A DNA stretch of 32,228 nucleotides, taken from NCBI RefSeq assembly GCF_902726545.1, contig NZ_CACVAD010000051.1:1-32228 (forward strand), read 5' to 3'. Positions within the stretch are counted from its first letter, which is position 1. Each line of letters starts with the position of its first letter. This document shows positions 10,497 to 22,391 of this stretch, in pieces. Below the pieces are notes generated by a model. It did not search any database and had not been told where the DNA came from. It saw nothing but the letters and a program-made list of their open reading frames with translations. Position numbers and translations under genes: made by a program. The DNA is from Yersinia artesiana (GTDB lineage: Bacteria > Pseudomonadota > Gammaproteobacteria > Enterobacterales > Enterobacteriaceae).

Positions 10497-11560
10497 GTGG
10501 CAAGACCAAGCGTTTAATGGTGATGGCGGGTGGCACTGGGGGACATGTCTTCCCCGGTTTGGCCGTGGCTCATCATCTGATGGCGCAAGGCTGGCAGGTG
10601 CGTTGGTTAGGCACCGCCGACAGAATGGAAGCGTCATTGGTACCCAAAAACGGTATTGAAATTGATTTTATTGAGATTTCTGGCTTACGCGGTAAGGGTT
10701 TGATGGCCCAACTGACCGCACCGGTGCGTATTTATCGCGCGGTACGTCAGGCGAAGAAAATCATGCGCGATTATCAGCCGGATGTGGTGCTGGGAATGGG
10801 CGGTTATGTTTCTGGCCCCGGTGGTTTAGCGGCATGGTCATGCGGTATTCCGGTGGTATTACATGAGCAAAACGGGATTGCGGGTTTAACTAACCGCTGG
10901 CTGGCCAGAATCGCAAAAAAGGTTTTACAGGCATTTCCGGGGGCATTCCCGCACGCCGAAGTGGTGGGTAACCCCGTTCGTACTGATGTATTGGCGCTGC
11001 CATTACCCGCTGAGCGCTTAGCCGGTCGTGAAGGGCCGATTCGGGTGTTAGTCATTGGCGGTAGCCAGGGGGCGCGAGTATTGAATCAAACCTTGCCTCA
11101 GGTGGCAGCAGCATTGGGTGAACAGATAACTATTTGGCATCAGGTGGGTAAAGGCGCATTACCCGATGTGTTGCAAGCCTACCAGCAAGCAGGGCAGGGT
11201 GATAAGCATCAGATAGTTGAGTTTATTGATGATATGGCTGCGGCTTATGCCTGGGCTGATGTGGTGGTTTGCCGCTCCGGTGCGTTGACGGTCAGTGAAG
11301 TTGCCGCCGCAGGGTTACCGGCGATTTTTGTGCCGTTTCAGCATAAAGACCGGCAGCAATATTGGAATGCACTGCCACTGGAAAAAGCCGGAGCCGCCAA
11401 AATTATCGAGCAACCGCAATTTACAGCGCAAGCGGTGAGTGCCCTGTTAGCCGAGTGGGATCGCCCCACCTTATTAGCGATGGCCGAGCAAGCAAGGCGG
11501 GTGGCTATTCCTGACGCCACTGAGCGAGTGGCTGCCGAAGTGGTCGCAGCCAGTAAGTGA
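10493..11560 (+). CDS. murG: UDP-GlcNAc transferase MurG
   Basis: MurG transfers GlcNAc from UDP-GlcNAc to lipid I on the cytoplasmic face of the inner membrane, forming lipid II. It has 355 residues, as in E. coli. The lipid-binding loop [10 protein letters not shown] (13-22) and the second glycine-rich loop GGSQGAR mark its two Rossmann domains, and the nucleotide-sugar stretch [10 protein letters not shown] is visible. AAGGAG lies just ahead of the start, and the ATG overlaps the ftsW stop. It is followed by the first real gap of the cluster, about 70 bp before murC. Confidence 0.97.
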   Translation: MSGKTKRLMVMAGGTGGHVFPGLAVAHHLMAQGWQVRWLGTADRMEASLVPKNGIEIDFIEISGLRGKGLMAQLTAPVRIYRAVRQAKKIMRDYQPDVVLGMGGYVSGPGGLAAWSCGIPVVLHEQNGIAGLTNRWLARIAKKVLQAFPGAFPHAEVVGNPVRTDVLALPLPAERLAGREGPIRVLVIGGSQGARVLNQTLPQVAAALGEQITIWHQVGKGALPDVLQAYQQAGQGDKHQIVEFIDDMAAAYAWADVVVCRSGALTVSEVAAAGLPAIFVPFQHKDRQQYWNALPLEKAGAAKIIEQPQFTAQAVSALLAEWDRPTLLAMAEQARRVAIPDATERVAAEVVAASK

Positions 11561-11633
11561 TACTGAAAAGATAGTTATCGCTCGCTCTTATGCGGGCTGT
11601 GAATATGCAACAGACAAAAAAGTGAAGAAAAAC

Positions 11634-13109
11634 GTGAATACACAACAACTGGCGAAACTACGTACTATCGTGCCCGAGATGCATCGCGTCCGGCACATTC
11701 ACTTTGTTGGCATCGGTGGTGCTGGCATGGGTGGTATCGCTGAAGTGTTGGCAAACGAAGGTTATCAGATTAGCGGTTCAGATTTGGCACCCAATCCGGT
11801 CACTCAGCATTTGACTTCATTAGGCGCACAGATTTATTTCCATCACCGTCCAGAGAATGTACTGGATGCCAGTGTAGTGGTGGTTTCAACAGCAATTTCT
11901 GCGGATAATCCAGAGATTGTTGCAGCTCGCGAGGCGCGTATTCCGGTGATCCGCCGCGCAGAAATGTTGGCAGAATTGATGCGTTTCCGTCATGGGATTG
12001 CGGTGGCTGGTACGCACGGTAAAACCACCACCACAGCGATGGTTTCCAGTATTTATGCCGAAGCCGGTTTGGATCCAACATTTGTGAATGGCGGTCTGGT
12101 CAAAGCCGCAGGCACTCATGCCCAGCTAGGCTCCAGCCGTTATTTGATAGCTGAAGCAGATGAAAGTGATGCATCATTCCTGCATTTGCAGCCGATGGTG
12201 GCGATTGTCACTAACATCGAAGCCGACCATATGGATACTTATCAAGGCGACTTTGAGAATTTAAAACAGACATTTATTAATTTTTTGCACAACTTGCCAT
12301 TCTATGGTCGCGCGGTGATGTGTATCGACGATCCGGTGGTGCGCGAGTTGTTGCCACGGGTTGGTCGCCATATCACGACCTACGGTTTCAGTGATGACGC
12401 CGATGTGCAGATCGCCAGTTACCGGCAAGAAGGCCCACAGGGGCATTTCACGCTGAAACGACTGGATAAGCCGTTGATGACCGTGACCTTGAATGCACCG
12501 GGCCGCCATAATGCGCTGAACGCGGCTGCGGCAGTGGCTGTCGCGACCGAAGAAGGCATTGAAGATGACGATATCCTGCGCGCACTGGCAGGGTTCCAGG
12601 GGACAGGCCGCCGCTTTGATTTTCTCGGTAACTTCCCGCTGGCACCGGTCAATGGAAAAGAAGGCAGTGCCATGCTGGTGGATGACTATGGTCATCACCC
12701 GACAGAAGTGGATGCCACGATCAAAGCTGCGCGCGCTGGCTGGCCGGATAAACGTATTGTGATGGTATTCCAGCCGCATCGTTATACCCGCACACGCGAT
12801 TTGTATGACGACTTTGCTAATGTTCTATCGCAAGTTGATGTTTTACTGATGTTAGATGTGTACGCCGCCGGAGAACCGCCGATCCCAGGGGCCGATAGCC
12901 GCTCGTTGTGCCGTACCATCCGTAATCGTGGCAAGTTGGACCCTATTTTGGTGTCAGACAGTGATACGGTGCCGGAGGTGTTGGCGCAAGTGCTGAATGG
13001 CGATGATCTGATTCTGGTCCAAGGCGCTGGTAACATTGGTAAAATTGCCCGTAAATTGGCTGAGCTTAAATTGCAGCCACAGACAAAAGACGAGGAACAT
13101 CATGGCTGA
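11634..13109 (+). CDS. murC: UDP-MurNAc:L-alanine ligase MurC
   Basis: MurC attaches L-alanine to UDP-MurNAc, the first stem-peptide step. The N-terminal UDP-binding motif [12 protein letters not shown], the ATP loop GTHGKTTTT (from residue 126) and the DDYGHHPTE segment are present. The open frame begins with GTG at 11622, but I prefer GTG at 11634. That gives VNTQQLAKL, matching the E. coli N-terminus MNTQQLAKL, and 491 residues, the E. coli length; GAAG at 11624-11627 sits at the right distance. The alternative would add four residues. It overlaps ddlB by 8 bp. Confidence 0.95.
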   Translation: MNTQQLAKLRTIVPEMHRVRHIHFVGIGGAGMGGIAEVLANEGYQISGSDLAPNPVTQHLTSLGAQIYFHHRPENVLDASVVVVSTAISADNPEIVAAREARIPVIRRAEMLAELMRFRHGIAVAGTHGKTTTTAMVSSIYAEAGLDPTFVNGGLVKAAGTHAQLGSSRYLIAEADESDASFLHLQPMVAIVTNIEADHMDTYQGDFENLKQTFINFLHNLPFYGRAVMCIDDPVVRELLPRVGRHITTYGFSDDADVQIASYRQEGPQGHFTLKRLDKPLMTVTLNAPGRHNALNAAAAVAVATEEGIEDDDILRALAGFQGTGRRFDFLGNFPLAPVNGKEGSAMLVDDYGHHPTEVDATIKAARAGWPDKRIVMVFQPHRYTRTRDLYDDFANVLSQVDVLLMLDVYAAGEPPIPGADSRSLCRTIRNRGKLDPILVSDSDTVPEVLAQVLNGDDLILVQGAGNIGKIARKLAELKLQPQTKDEEHHG

Positions 13110-14022
13110 GAAAGTTGCGGTACTGCTGGGTGGAACCTCTGCTGAACGTGAAGTGTCATTGTTATCCGGCCAGGCGGTATTAGCGGGTTTGAGAGAAGCG
13201 GGTATTGATGCTCATGGTATTGATACCAAAGACTTCCCGGTGACACAGCTTAAAGAACAAGGCTTTGATAAGGTCTTTATCGCTTTGCATGGGCGCGGTG
13301 GTGAAGACGGTACGCTGCAAGGGGTGTTGGAGTTTCTGCAACTGCCTTATACCGGCAGCGGCGTGATGGCTTCAGCGCTGACAATGGACAAATTGCGCAC
13401 CAAATTGGTGTGGCAAGCTTCTGGTTTGCCAATTTCGCCTTATGTCGCGCTAAATCGTCAACAGTTTGAAACACTTTCGTCAGAGGAATTGGCGGCGTGT
13501 GTCGCTAAGCTTGGCCTGCCATTAATCGTGAAGCCAAGCCATGAAGGTTCTAGTGTTGGGATGAGTAAGGTTGATCAGGCGAATCAATTGCATTCTGCTC
13601 TGGTTGAAGCTTTCCGTCACGACACCGATGTGCTGATTGAGAAATGGCTGAGTGGGCCAGAATTCACCGTCGCGATCCTTGGTAATGATGTTTTACCGTC
13701 GATCCGCATTCAGGCTCCCGGTGTGTTTTATGATTATGAAGCTAAATATCTGTCTGATGAGACCCAGTATTTTTGTCCAAGTGGTTTGAGTGCTGAGTTA
13801 GAACAACAGTTGGCTGCATTGTCATTGCAGGCCTATCAGGCATTAGGTTGCAGCGGCTGGGGCCGTGTTGATGTTATGCAAGATAGCGATGGCAGTTTTT
13901 ACCTGCTTGAAGTGAATACTTCACCGGGTATGACCAGCCACAGTTTAGTGCCGATGGCTGCCCGCCAATATGGGTTGAGTTTTTCCCAGTTGGTAGCCCG
14001 AATTCTGACGTTGGCTGACTGA
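13102..14022 (+). CDS. ddlB: D-alanine--D-alanine ligase DdlB
   Basis: DdlB joins two D-alanines with ATP, supplying the dipeptide used by MurF. From ATG 13102 it has 306 residues, the E. coli length, beginning [19 protein letters not shown]. The frame is open further upstream to 13036, but GAGG at 13092-13095 and the family N-terminus support 13102. The ATP-grasp fold shows [25 protein letters not shown] and [16 protein letters not shown], which carries the metal ligands. ftsQ begins 1 bp after its stop. In E. coli, ddlB holds promoters for ftsQAZ; I could not identify them with confidence here. Confidence 0.96.
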   Translation: MAEKVAVLLGGTSAEREVSLLSGQAVLAGLREAGIDAHGIDTKDFPVTQLKEQGFDKVFIALHGRGGEDGTLQGVLEFLQLPYTGSGVMASALTMDKLRTKLVWQASGLPISPYVALNRQQFETLSSEELAACVAKLGLPLIVKPSHEGSSVGMSKVDQANQLHSALVEAFRHDTDVLIEKWLSGPEFTVAILGNDVLPSIRIQAPGVFYDYEAKYLSDETQYFCPSGLSAELEQQLAALSLQAYQALGCSGWGRVDVMQDSDGSFYLLEVNTSPGMTSHSLVPMAARQYGLSFSQLVARILTLAD

Positions 14023-14023
14023 T

Positions 14024-14881
14024 ATGTCGCAAGCTGCCCTAAATGCGCGTGAACGTGCGGCTGAAAACAGCGCAGCCCGGCGCAGTAACGGAGGCCAATT
14101 AGCAGGGCTGATTTTCCTGCTGATGGTGCTGGGTACCATCCTCTGGGGGGGCTGGGTGGTAGTCGGTTGGATGAAAGATGCCAGCCGATTACCACTGTCG
14201 AAATTGGTGGTGACCGGCGAGCGGCATTACACCACCAATGACGATATTCGCCAGGCTATTTTGTCATTGGGCGCACCGGGCACCTTTATGACGCAGGATG
14301 TCAACATCATCCAGCAGCAGATTGAGCGGTTACCTTGGATTCAGCAGGCTAGCGTGCGTAAACAGTGGCCGGATGAGCTGAAGATCCATCTGGTGGAGTA
14401 TGTGCCTTTTGCCCGCTGGAATGATTTGCATATGGTTGATGAGCAGGGGCGGTCATTCAGTGTGCCGTCTGAGCGAATCGGCAAACAGAAATTGCCATTA
14501 CTGTATGGCCCGGAGGGCAGTGAACAGGATGTTCTGGAAGGCTATCGGGCAATGAGCAAGGTGTTAGCGGCCAATAAATATCAGCTAAAAATGGTGGCAA
14601 TGAGTGCCAGACATTCTTGGCAGTTGGCCTTAGATAATGATGTTCGGCTGGAGCTGGGACGGGATGACCGGATGGGGCGTTTGCAACGTTTCATCGAGTT
14701 GTATCCGCTGTTGCAACAGCAGCCAGATAAACGGGTCAGTTATGTTGATTTGCGATATGAAACAGGGGCTGCAATAGGTTGGGCTCCGGTATTTATCGGC
14801 AGTCAGAGTGGTGAGCCACCAGTAAATGGCCAGCAGAACAGTAATCCGCAACAGAATCAGGCACAGGCAAAACAACAATGA
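14024..14881 (+). CDS. ftsQ: Cell division protein FtsQ
   Basis: FtsQ is a bitopic membrane protein that bridges early and late divisome proteins through FtsB-FtsL. The 285 residues (276 in E. coli) comprise a short cytoplasmic tail, one membrane segment (about 25-49), a POTRA domain (from about residue 56, [20 protein letters not shown]) and the beta domain that binds FtsB. The C-terminal 20 residues are an Asn/Gln-rich tail ([18 protein letters not shown]) that accounts for most of the extra length. It overlaps ftsA by 4 bp (ATGA). Confidence 0.95.
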   Translation: MSQAALNARERAAENSAARRSNGGQLAGLIFLLMVLGTILWGGWVVVGWMKDASRLPLSKLVVTGERHYTTNDDIRQAILSLGAPGTFMTQDVNIIQQQIERLPWIQQASVRKQWPDELKIHLVEYVPFARWNDLHMVDEQGRSFSVPSERIGKQKLPLLYGPEGSEQDVLEGYRAMSKVLAANKYQLKMVAMSARHSWQLALDNDVRLELGRDDRMGRLQRFIELYPLLQQQPDKRVSYVDLRYETGAAIGWAPVFIGSQSGEPPVNGQQNSNPQQNQAQAKQQ

Positions 14882-16134
14882 TCAAGTCGACGGACAGAAA
14901 ACTGGTAGTAGGTCTTGAGATCGGAACGGCAAAGGTCTCCGCATTGGTAGGGGAAGTTCTGCCCGATGGCATGGTCAATATTATTGGGGTTGGCAGTTGC
15001 CCATCCCGTGGCATGGATAAGGGTGGGGTTAACGATCTCGAATCGGTAGTGAAATGCGTACAACGCGCTATCGATCAGGCCGAGTTAATGGCGGATTGCC
15101 AAATTTCATCTGTATATCTGGCATTATCGGGTAAACATATCAGTTGTCAGAATGAAATAGGGATGGTTCCTATTTCAGAAGAGGAAGTAACTCAGGAAGA
15201 TGTAGAGAACGTAGTGCATACCGCGAAGTCGGTACGTGTGCGTGATGAGCATCGTATCCTGCACGTTATTCCGCAGGAATATGCCATCGATTATCAAGAA
15301 GGCATCAAAAACCCGGTGGGCCTTTCTGGCGTGCGGATGCAGGCTAAAGTACACCTGATTACCTGCCATAACGATATGGCGAAGAATATTGTTAAAGCGG
15401 TGGAGCGTTGTGGTCTGAAAGTGGACCAACTGATTTTCGCCGGTTTAGCCGCAAGTTATGCAGTATTGACTGAAGATGAACGTGAGCTGGGTGTCTGTGT
15501 GGTCGACATCGGCGGCGGTACCATGGATATGGCGGTTTATACCGGTGGGGCATTGCGCCACACCAAAGTTATCCCTTACGCCGGGAACGTGGTGACTAGC
15601 GATATTGCGTATGCCTTCGGGACACCGCCTACAGATGCGGAAGCGATTAAAGTTCGACACGGCTGTGCGCTCGGGTCGATAGTCAGCAAGGATGAAAGTG
15701 TAGAAGTGCCAAGTGTTGGCGGACGCCCTCCCCGTAGTCTGCAAAGACAGACGCTCGCTGAGGTTATAGAACCACGCTACACCGAACTGCTGAATTTGGT
15801 TAATGACGAGATTTTACAATTGCAGGAGCAATTACGTCAGCAAGGCGTGAAGCATCATCTGGCAGCCGGTATCGTGCTGACAGGCGGAGCGGCACAAATT
15901 GATGGTTTGGCTGAATGCGCTCAACGGGTATTCCATGCCCAGGTTCGCATCGGCCAACCGCTCAATATCACCGGGCTGACGGATTATGCACAGGAACCTT
16001 ATTACTCCACTGCTGTTGGGTTGTTGCACTATGGTAAAGAATCTCATCTCAGTGGTGAGTCAGAAGTAGAAAAACGTGCCTCAGTGGGCAATTGGTTTAA
16101 ACGCATCAATAGCTGGCTGAGAAAAGAGTTTTAA
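14878..16134 (+). CDS. ftsA: Cell division protein FtsA (actin-like FtsZ anchor)
   Basis: FtsA is a membrane-bound actin homologue that tethers FtsZ filaments and recruits later division proteins. It has 418 residues (420 in E. coli). The nucleotide-binding segments [16 protein letters not shown] near the N-terminus and [14 protein letters not shown] in the middle belong to the actin/Hsp70 fold. The C-terminal amphipathic helix ([14 protein letters not shown]) is the membrane-targeting sequence. The start overlaps the ftsQ stop. About 70 bp separate it from ftsZ. Confidence 0.97.
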   Translation: MIKSTDRKLVVGLEIGTAKVSALVGEVLPDGMVNIIGVGSCPSRGMDKGGVNDLESVVKCVQRAIDQAELMADCQISSVYLALSGKHISCQNEIGMVPISEEEVTQEDVENVVHTAKSVRVRDEHRILHVIPQEYAIDYQEGIKNPVGLSGVRMQAKVHLITCHNDMAKNIVKAVERCGLKVDQLIFAGLAASYAVLTEDERELGVCVVDIGGGTMDMAVYTGGALRHTKVIPYAGNVVTSDIAYAFGTPPTDAEAIKVRHGCALGSIVSKDESVEVPSVGGRPPRSLQRQTLAEVIEPRYTELLNLVNDEILQLQEQLRQQGVKHHLAAGIVLTGGAAQIDGLAECAQRVFHAQVRIGQPLNITGLTDYAQEPYYSTAVGLLHYGKESHLSGESEVEKRASVGNWFKRINSWLRKEF

Positions 16135-16146
16135 TGTTTCAACAAA

Positions 16147-16176
16147 GAGATCATGCTGAACATATTTTTTGATCTC
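16147..16176 (+). promoter_or_regulatory. Inverted repeat in the ftsA-ftsZ gap
   Basis: GAGATCA at 16147-16153 and TGATCTC at 16170-16176 form a perfect 7-bp inverted repeat with a 16-nt AU-rich loop, about 20 nt ahead of the ftsZ ribosome binding site. No U-run follows, so it does not look like a terminator. It may be an mRNA structure or processing site; this is inference. Confidence 0.35.
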
Positions 16177-16206
16177 GAAGCGACAGGCACAAAACGGAGA
16201 GAAACT

Positions 16207-17358
16207 ATGTTTGAACCTATGGAACTAACCAATGACGCGGTGATTAAAGTCATCGGCGTCGGTGGTGGCGGTGGTAATGCCGTCGAACACATGGTGCGCG
16301 AGCGCATCGAAGGTGTTGAATTCTTCGCCGTTAATACAGACGCTCAGGCGCTACGTAAGACGGCTGTTGGCCAAACCATCCAGATTGGTAGCGGTATTAC
16401 CAAAGGTCTGGGTGCTGGCGCGAACCCGGAAGTGGGTCGCAATTCAGCAGAAGAAGACCGTGAAGCTTTGCGCGCAGCCCTTGAAGGCGCAGACATGGTA
16501 TTTATCGCCGCGGGTATGGGTGGTGGTACCGGTACTGGTGCTGCTCCTGTTGTTGCTGAAGTGGCAAAAGATCTGGGTATTCTGACAGTTGCTGTGGTTA
16601 CCAAGCCTTTCAATTTCGAAGGCAAGAAACGCATGGCATTCGCTGAGCAGGGTATTGCTGAATTGTCCAAACATGTGGACTCACTGATCACTATTCCGAA
16701 CGATAAGTTGTTAAAAGTTCTGGGTCGTGGCATCTCCTTACTGGATGCATTTGGTGCAGCTAACGACGTATTGAAAGGCGCTGTTCAGGGTATAGCCGAG
16801 CTGATTACCCGCCCAGGTCTGATGAACGTCGACTTTGCTGACGTGCGCACTGTGATGTCCGAAATGGGTTATGCCATGATGGGCTCAGGTGTGGCTTGCG
16901 GTGAAGATCGTGCTGAAGAAGCAGCAGAAATGGCGATTTCCAGCCCGTTGCTGGAAGATATCGACCTGTCTGGCGCTCGCGGCGTGTTGGTCAACATCAC
17001 CGCTGGTTTCGATTTGCGTTTGGATGAATTCGAAACTGTGGGTAACACTATCCGTGCATTTGCATCTGACAATGCGACCGTCGTTATCGGTACATCGTTA
17101 GACCCGGAGATGAACGATGAACTGCGCGTAACTGTGGTTGCAACCGGTATCGGCATGGATAAACGCCCTGAAATTACGCTGGTTACTAACAAGCAGACTC
17201 AGCCTGTTATGGATCACCGTTACCAGCAGCATGGCATGTCACCTTTACCTCAGGAAGTTAAACCTGCGGCTAAAGTGGTCAATGATCCAACTGCTCAAAC
17301 CAATAAAGAGCCCGATTATTTGGATATTCCGGCATTTTTGCGTAAGCAAGCCGACTAA
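16207..17358 (+). CDS. ftsZ: Cell division GTPase FtsZ
   Basis: FtsZ is the tubulin-like GTPase that assembles the Z ring. From ATG 16207 it has 383 residues, the E. coli length, beginning [17 protein letters not shown]. The open frame extends upstream to 16153, but GGAGAG at 16196-16201 and the family N-terminus favour 16207. The GTP-binding signature GGGTGTG is at 105-111, and the catalytic T7 loop region reads [11 protein letters not shown]. The C-terminal [14 protein letters not shown] (370-383) is the conserved peptide bound by FtsA, ZipA and ZapD; zapD is also in this window. Confidence 0.98.
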   Translation: MFEPMELTNDAVIKVIGVGGGGGNAVEHMVRERIEGVEFFAVNTDAQALRKTAVGQTIQIGSGITKGLGAGANPEVGRNSAEEDREALRAALEGADMVFIAAGMGGGTGTGAAPVVAEVAKDLGILTVAVVTKPFNFEGKKRMAFAEQGIAELSKHVDSLITIPNDKLLKVLGRGISLLDAFGAANDVLKGAVQGIAELITRPGLMNVDFADVRTVMSEMGYAMMGSGVACGEDRAEEAAEMAISSPLLEDIDLSGARGVLVNITAGFDLRLDEFETVGNTIRAFASDNATVVIGTSLDPEMNDELRVTVVATGIGMDKRPEITLVTNKQTQPVMDHRYQQHGMSPLPQEVKPAAKVVNDPTAQTNKEPDYLDIPAFLRKQAD

Positions 17359-17370
17359 TTTCCGAAAAAA

Positions 17371-17398
17371 TTGGAATCTCCGCTCTTTGTGCTAAACT
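17371..17398 (+). promoter_or_regulatory. Predicted lpxC promoter with extended -10
   Basis: TTGGAA at 17371-17376 and TAAACT at 17393-17398 are separated by 16 bp, and the -10 box is preceded by TGC, an extended -10 element. It lies in the ftsZ-lpxC gap, about 60 bp ahead of the lpxC ATG. In E. coli lpxC also has a promoter of its own near the end of ftsZ. No terminator is visible between ftsZ and lpxC, so readthrough is also likely. Confidence 0.5.
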
Positions 17399-17404
17399 GT
17401 CCCG

Positions 17405-18379
<975 letters not shown>

Positions 18380-18381
18380 GC

Positions 18382-18906
18382 TTATTTATCACTTTTGGTT
18401 GCGCTGGCACTCTCTCCGGCCAGCGCAGCCAATCGTTCCAATATTGTCCTCAGTTTTTCAGGGCTACGGCTCGCTAATCCTCTTAATTCCTTAGCGCTTT
18501 CCAAACTTAACTGACGTAATGGCGGCGATTTCTCAAGATCTTGCGACGTTTTTGCGGCATTCTGCGCATAGTTATGACCGCTGGCCATCAACGACGGATT
18601 AATCCTGATGTCGATTGAAGACAATGATGGTAGAATTTGCGCTCGTAGTGCAGAGAGTAATGCCGGTTGTTCATAGCGCAAGCGCATCAACCAGCTGGCG
18701 TTCGCGGTTTCTAGCACTAAAACACTCTGGCGATAGTTAGCAACACGGCACCACGGCTGCAATTGTGAAGGGAGCAATCCTTTTACCGCACGGTTAAGTT
18801 TTAACAGTGCAGTAGCGCGTTGTTGTACGTTATGCAGCGGTCCGTTTTCTGCTGCAATTGCATCATCGAACAGAACATCTAATAATTGTGGGCGGCTTTC
18901 ACGCAT
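18382..18906 (-). CDS. DUF721 (DciA-like) family protein
   Basis: The protein has 174 residues from ATG 18906, preceded on the - strand by GGAG at a good distance; a TTG at 18912 would add two residues. Residues about 25-110 resemble DUF721/DciA: a helical start followed by the pattern [20 protein letters not shown] and strands ending in IDIRINPSL. DciA is the replicative helicase loader of bacteria that lack a DnaC-type loader. In enterobacteria, where DnaC is normally present, the role of this protein is uncertain. The C-terminal part is helical and charged. The gene is convergent with lpxC and divergent from secM, with only 28 bp between the two start codons. E. coli K-12 has no gene here as far as I recall. 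Confidence 0.85.
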   Translation of the reverse strand: MRESRPQLLDVLFDDAIAAENGPLHNVQQRATALLKLNRAVKGLLPSQLQPWCRVANYRQSVLVLETANASWLMRLRYEQPALLSALRAQILPSLSSIDIRINPSLMASGHNYAQNAAKTSQDLEKSPPLRQLSLESAKELRGLASRSPEKLRTILERLAALAGESASATKSDK

Positions 18907-18934
18907 TGACAAGGCTCCGGCGGATTTTAAACTC

Positions 18935-19468
18935 GTGATCGGTATTCTAAATCGTTGGCGACAATTTGGCAGACGTTATTTCTGGCCGCATCTCCTTCTG
19001 GGGATGGTAGCGGCGAGTCTTGGCGTGCCATCAAACCTGTCTGGCGTTCCTGATCAAGCAGCAATACCGAACACATCATCAAGCCAAAGCCGCCAGAATT
19101 ACGGTGCGACAAACTTTAGTAGTTTGGCATTGCTGCATGATATGCATCGTCGCCCTTCATTCAGCGTAGACTACTGGCAACAGCATGCACTGCGCACGGT
19201 TATTCGTCACCTTTCATTTGCACTGGCACCTCAAGTGGCCTATGCCAGGGTGCAAGAACTGGCAGAAGCGGAGCAAGTACAGCCATCACAAATTCAGCAG
19301 CTTGCATTGTTGAATACGCTGAATGCGTTACTGACTCACGAGTTCAAACCACCCACTATTATTCGCTATACCGAGCAGGTTAAACGGCCTGTTCTTTCGT
19401 TACACAAACCGGGACTTTGGCTTGCACAAGTGCAAGGTATTCGTGCCGGGCCTGCCAATTTCATCTGA
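18935..19468 (+). CDS. secM: Secretion monitor SecM (translation arrest peptide)
   Basis: SecM is a secreted regulatory peptide whose arrest in the ribosome exposes the secA start until SecA pulls it out. The 177 residues start with GTG. The N-terminus ([20 protein letters not shown], then a hydrophobic stretch to about residue 37) is the long signal peptide. The arrest segment W162-LAQVQ-G168-I-R-A-G-P173 ends four residues before the stop, as in E. coli. W, G, I, R, A, G and P of the E. coli motif are kept. The conserved Phe five residues before the Trp is His157 here, and Ile after the Trp is Leu161. secA follows after 77 bp. Confidence 0.93.
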   Translation: MIGILNRWRQFGRRYFWPHLLLGMVAASLGVPSNLSGVPDQAAIPNTSSSQSRQNYGATNFSSLALLHDMHRRPSFSVDYWQQHALRTVIRHLSFALAPQVAYARVQELAEAEQVQPSQIQQLALLNTLNALLTHEFKPPTIIRYTEQVKRPVLSLHKPGLWLAQVQGIRAGPANFI

Positions 19469-19505
19469 TTATTCTTTTGGTTTACCTCAATTTTATACAA
19501 CCTTT

Positions 19506-19524
19506 GGCCGCCGGTTTGGTGGTC
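19506..19524 (+). promoter_or_regulatory. Hairpin between secM and secA
   Basis: GGCCGCC at 19506-19512 can pair with GGTGGTC at 19518-19524 in RNA (seven pairs, two of them G-U) around a five-base loop. It lies about 20 nt ahead of the secA ATG and 37 nt after the secM stop. In E. coli an mRNA helix in this gap hides the secA ribosome binding site and is opened when SecM stalls. The position fits that role, but I see no perfect pairing with the AAGAG near 19529-19533 or the AAGA near 19539-19542. Confidence 0.5.
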
Positions 19525-19545
19525 TTGTAAGAGATATTAAGAATT

Positions 19546-22260
19546 ATGCTAATCAAATTATTAACCAAAGTTTTTGGCAGCCGTAACGATCGTACACTAC
19601 GCCGTATGCGTAAGGTGGTTGATCTTATCAACCGTATGGAACCTGAAGTTGAAAAACTGACAGATGAAGAATTACGCGCCAAAACTGACGAATTTCGTGA
19701 GCGTCTGGCAAATGGTGCCGTGCTGGAAACGTTGATCCCTGAAGCTTTTGCGGTGGTGCGTGAGGCCAGTAAACGCGTGTTTGGCATGCGTCACTTCGAT
19801 GTGCAGTTGCTTGGCGGTATGGTACTGAACGAACGCTGTATCGCAGAAATGCGTACGGGTGAAGGTAAAACGCTGACAGCAACGCTGCCAGCTTACCTGA
19901 ATGCGTTGAGCGGCCGTGGTGTCCACGTGGTTACCGTCAATGACTATTTGGCTCAACGTGACGCCGAAAATAACCGTCCATTGTTTGAGTTCCTGGGCCT
20001 GAGTGTGGGTATTAACCTGCCGAATATGCCAGCTCCAGCTAAGCGTGCTGCTTATGCTGCGGATATCACCTATGGTACTAACAACGAATTCGGCTTTGAC
20101 TACCTGCGCGATAACATGGCGTTCAGCCCAGAAGAACGTGTGCAGCGCAAACTACATTACGCGTTGGTGGATGAGGTTGACTCCATCTTGATCGATGAAG
20201 CGCGTACCCCGCTGATTATCTCCGGCCCGGCCGAAGATAGTTCAGAGATGTATATTCGGGTTAACAAGCTGATTCCAAAACTGATTCGTCAGGAAAAAGA
20301 AGACTCGGATACTTTCCAGGGCGAAGGTCACTTCTCAGTGGATGAAAAATCACGTCAGGTGCATTTGACCGAACGCGGTTTGATCAAAATTGAGGAAATG
20401 CTGGTAGAAGCGGGCATCATGGAAGAGGGCGAGTCTCTGTATTCTCCAGCTAACATCATGTTGATGCACCACGTAACGGCAGCTCTGCGCGCTCACGTAT
20501 TGTTCACCCGTGATGTTGACTACATTGTGAAAGACGGTGAAGTTATCATTGTTGACGAACATACCGGGCGTACCATGCAAGGTCGCCGTTGGTCAGATGG
20601 TTTGCACCAAGCGGTTGAAGCGAAAGAAGGCGTAGAAATTCAGAACGAAAACCAGACGCTGGCTTCAATCACTTTCCAGAATTACTTCCGCCTCTATGAA
20701 AAACTGGCCGGTATGACCGGTACAGCGGATACCGAAGCATTCGAATTTAGCTCCATTTACAAGCTGGATACCATTGTTGTTCCAACCAACCGCCCAATGA
20801 TCCGTAAGGATCTGGCTGATTTGGTCTACATGACCGAACAGGAAAAAATTGGTGCGATTATCGAAGATATCCGTGAGCGTACTGCTAACGGCCAGCCGGT
20901 ATTGGTGGGGACTATTTCGATTGAGAAATCAGAAGTGGTATCTGCTGAATTAACGAAAGCCGGCATTGAACACAAAGTTCTGAACGCCAAGTTCCACGCC
21001 ATGGAAGCTGAAATTGTTTCCCAAGCGGGCCAGCCGGGCGCGGTAACCATCGCGACCAACATGGCCGGTCGTGGTACCGATATCGTATTGGGTGGCAGCT
21101 GGCAGAGTGAAATTGCCTTACTGGAAAACCCAACAGAAGACCAAATTGCAGCCATTAAAGCCGCGTGGCAAATTCGCCATGATGCAGTACTGGCCTCTGG
21201 TGGTTTGCATATTATTGGTACTGAGCGCCATGAATCTCGCCGTATCGATAATCAGCTGCGTGGTCGTGCGGGCCGTCAGGGGGATGCTGGTTCTTCCCGC
21301 TTCTACCTGTCAATGGAAGATGCCTTGATGCGTATTTTTGCCTCTGACCGTGTGTCTGGCATGATGCGTAAATTAGGTATGAAACCAGGTGAAGCTATTG
21401 AACACCCGTGGGTGACTAAAGCTATCGCTAACGCGCAACGTAAAGTTGAAAGCCGGAACTTCGATATTCGTAAGCAATTACTGGAATATGATGATGTTGC
21501 CAGCGACCAACGCCGGGCTATTTATAGCCAGCGTAATGAGCTGTTGGATGTGTCTGATGTGAGTGAAACCATCAACAGTATCCGTGAAGATGTATTCAAA
21601 ACAGTTATTGATAGCTATATTCCAACCCAGTCTCTGGAAGAAATGTGGGATGTCGAAGGCTTGGAACAGCGTCTGAAAAATGATTTCGACCTGGATATGC
21701 CAATTGCTCAATGGTTGGAAGATGAACCACAACTGCACGAAGAGACTTTACGTGAACGCATTCTGCAAATGGCGATTGCTGATTATCAGCGTAAAGAAGA
21801 AGTGGTTGGTTTTGATATGATGCGCAACTTCGAGAAAGGTGTGATGTTACAAACACTTGATTCGTTGTGGAAAGAGCATTTGGCGGCAATGGATTACCTG
21901 CGTCAGGGCATCCATTTACGTGGCTACGCACAAAAAGATCCTAAACAAGAATACAAGCGTGAATCTTTCGCGATGTTTGCTGCAATGTTGGAATCACTGA
22001 AATATGAAGTGATCAGCGTCCTGAGTAAAGTACAGGTGCGGATGCCGGAAGAAGTGGAGGCATTGGAAGTACAACGTCGCGAAGAAGCTGAGCGTTTGGC
22101 TAAACAGCAACAACTTAGCCACGAATCTGATAACAGCTCACTGATGTCACAGGAAGAAGTCAATGTGGCTGCCAGCCTTGAGCGCAAAGTCGGGCGTAAT
22201 GATCCGTGCCCATGTGGTTCAGGTAAGAAATATAAGCAGTGCCACGGTCGCCTACAGTAA
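19546..22260 (+). CDS. secA: Preprotein translocase ATPase SecA
   Basis: SecA drives post-translational protein export through SecYEG. It has 904 residues (901 in E. coli). Walker A is R103-TGEGKT109, Walker B is DEVD (about 209-212), and [10 protein letters not shown] and the [11 protein letters not shown] motif of the second helicase lobe follow. The C-terminal zinc-binding tail [13 protein letters not shown] has ligands C888, C890, C899 and H900 and binds SecB. Its translation is probably set by the upstream secM arrest. A terminator follows the stop. Confidence 0.98.
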   Translation: MLIKLLTKVFGSRNDRTLRRMRKVVDLINRMEPEVEKLTDEELRAKTDEFRERLANGAVLETLIPEAFAVVREASKRVFGMRHFDVQLLGGMVLNERCIAEMRTGEGKTLTATLPAYLNALSGRGVHVVTVNDYLAQRDAENNRPLFEFLGLSVGINLPNMPAPAKRAAYAADITYGTNNEFGFDYLRDNMAFSPEERVQRKLHYALVDEVDSILIDEARTPLIISGPAEDSSEMYIRVNKLIPKLIRQEKEDSDTFQGEGHFSVDEKSRQVHLTERGLIKIEEMLVEAGIMEEGESLYSPANIMLMHHVTAALRAHVLFTRDVDYIVKDGEVIIVDEHTGRTMQGRRWSDGLHQAVEAKEGVEIQNENQTLASITFQNYFRLYEKLAGMTGTADTEAFEFSSIYKLDTIVVPTNRPMIRKDLADLVYMTEQEKIGAIIEDIRERTANGQPVLVGTISIEKSEVVSAELTKAGIEHKVLNAKFHAMEAEIVSQAGQPGAVTIATNMAGRGTDIVLGGSWQSEIALLENPTEDQIAAIKAAWQIRHDAVLASGGLHIIGTERHESRRIDNQLRGRAGRQGDAGSSRFYLSMEDALMRIFASDRVSGMMRKLGMKPGEAIEHPWVTKAIANAQRKVESRNFDIRKQLLEYDDVASDQRRAIYSQRNELLDVSDVSETINSIREDVFKTVIDSYIPTQSLEEMWDVEGLEQRLKNDFDLDMPIAQWLEDEPQLHEETLRERILQMAIADYQRKEEVVGFDMMRNFEKGVMLQTLDSLWKEHLAAMDYLRQGIHLRGYAQKDPKQEYKRESFAMFAAMLESLKYEVISVLSKVQVRMPEEVEALEVQRREEAERLAKQQQLSHESDNSSLMSQEEVNVAASLERKVGRNDPCPCGSGKKYKQCHGRLQ

Positions 22261-22290
22261 TATTTTAGGCATCGGTTAAAACGGATAATG

Positions 22291-22319
22291 AGGGCGGCTT
22301 AAACACCGCCCTTTATTTT
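22291..22319 (+). terminator. Rho-independent terminator after secA
   Basis: AGGGCGG at 22291-22297 pairs perfectly with CCGCCCT at 22306-22312 around an eight-base loop, followed by a T-rich run (TTTATTTT). It lies 31 bp after the secA stop and would separate secA from mutT transcription, at least in part. Confidence 0.85.
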
Positions 22320-22391
22320 GCTTATCTTTTTAGTGCGAATGAACCGGAAGCGTGCTCAAACCAACCTTGATGCCCTGACAGGAGAAAATAA

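Noticed and set aside
13036-13101. Longer DdlB starting inside murC
   Set aside because: The length from 13102 equals the family length and has its own ribosome binding site.
16153-16206. N-terminal extension of FtsZ starting at ATG 16153
   Set aside because: The added residues are not part of the family, the ATG lies in the inverted repeat, and a proper ribosome binding site precedes ATG 16207.
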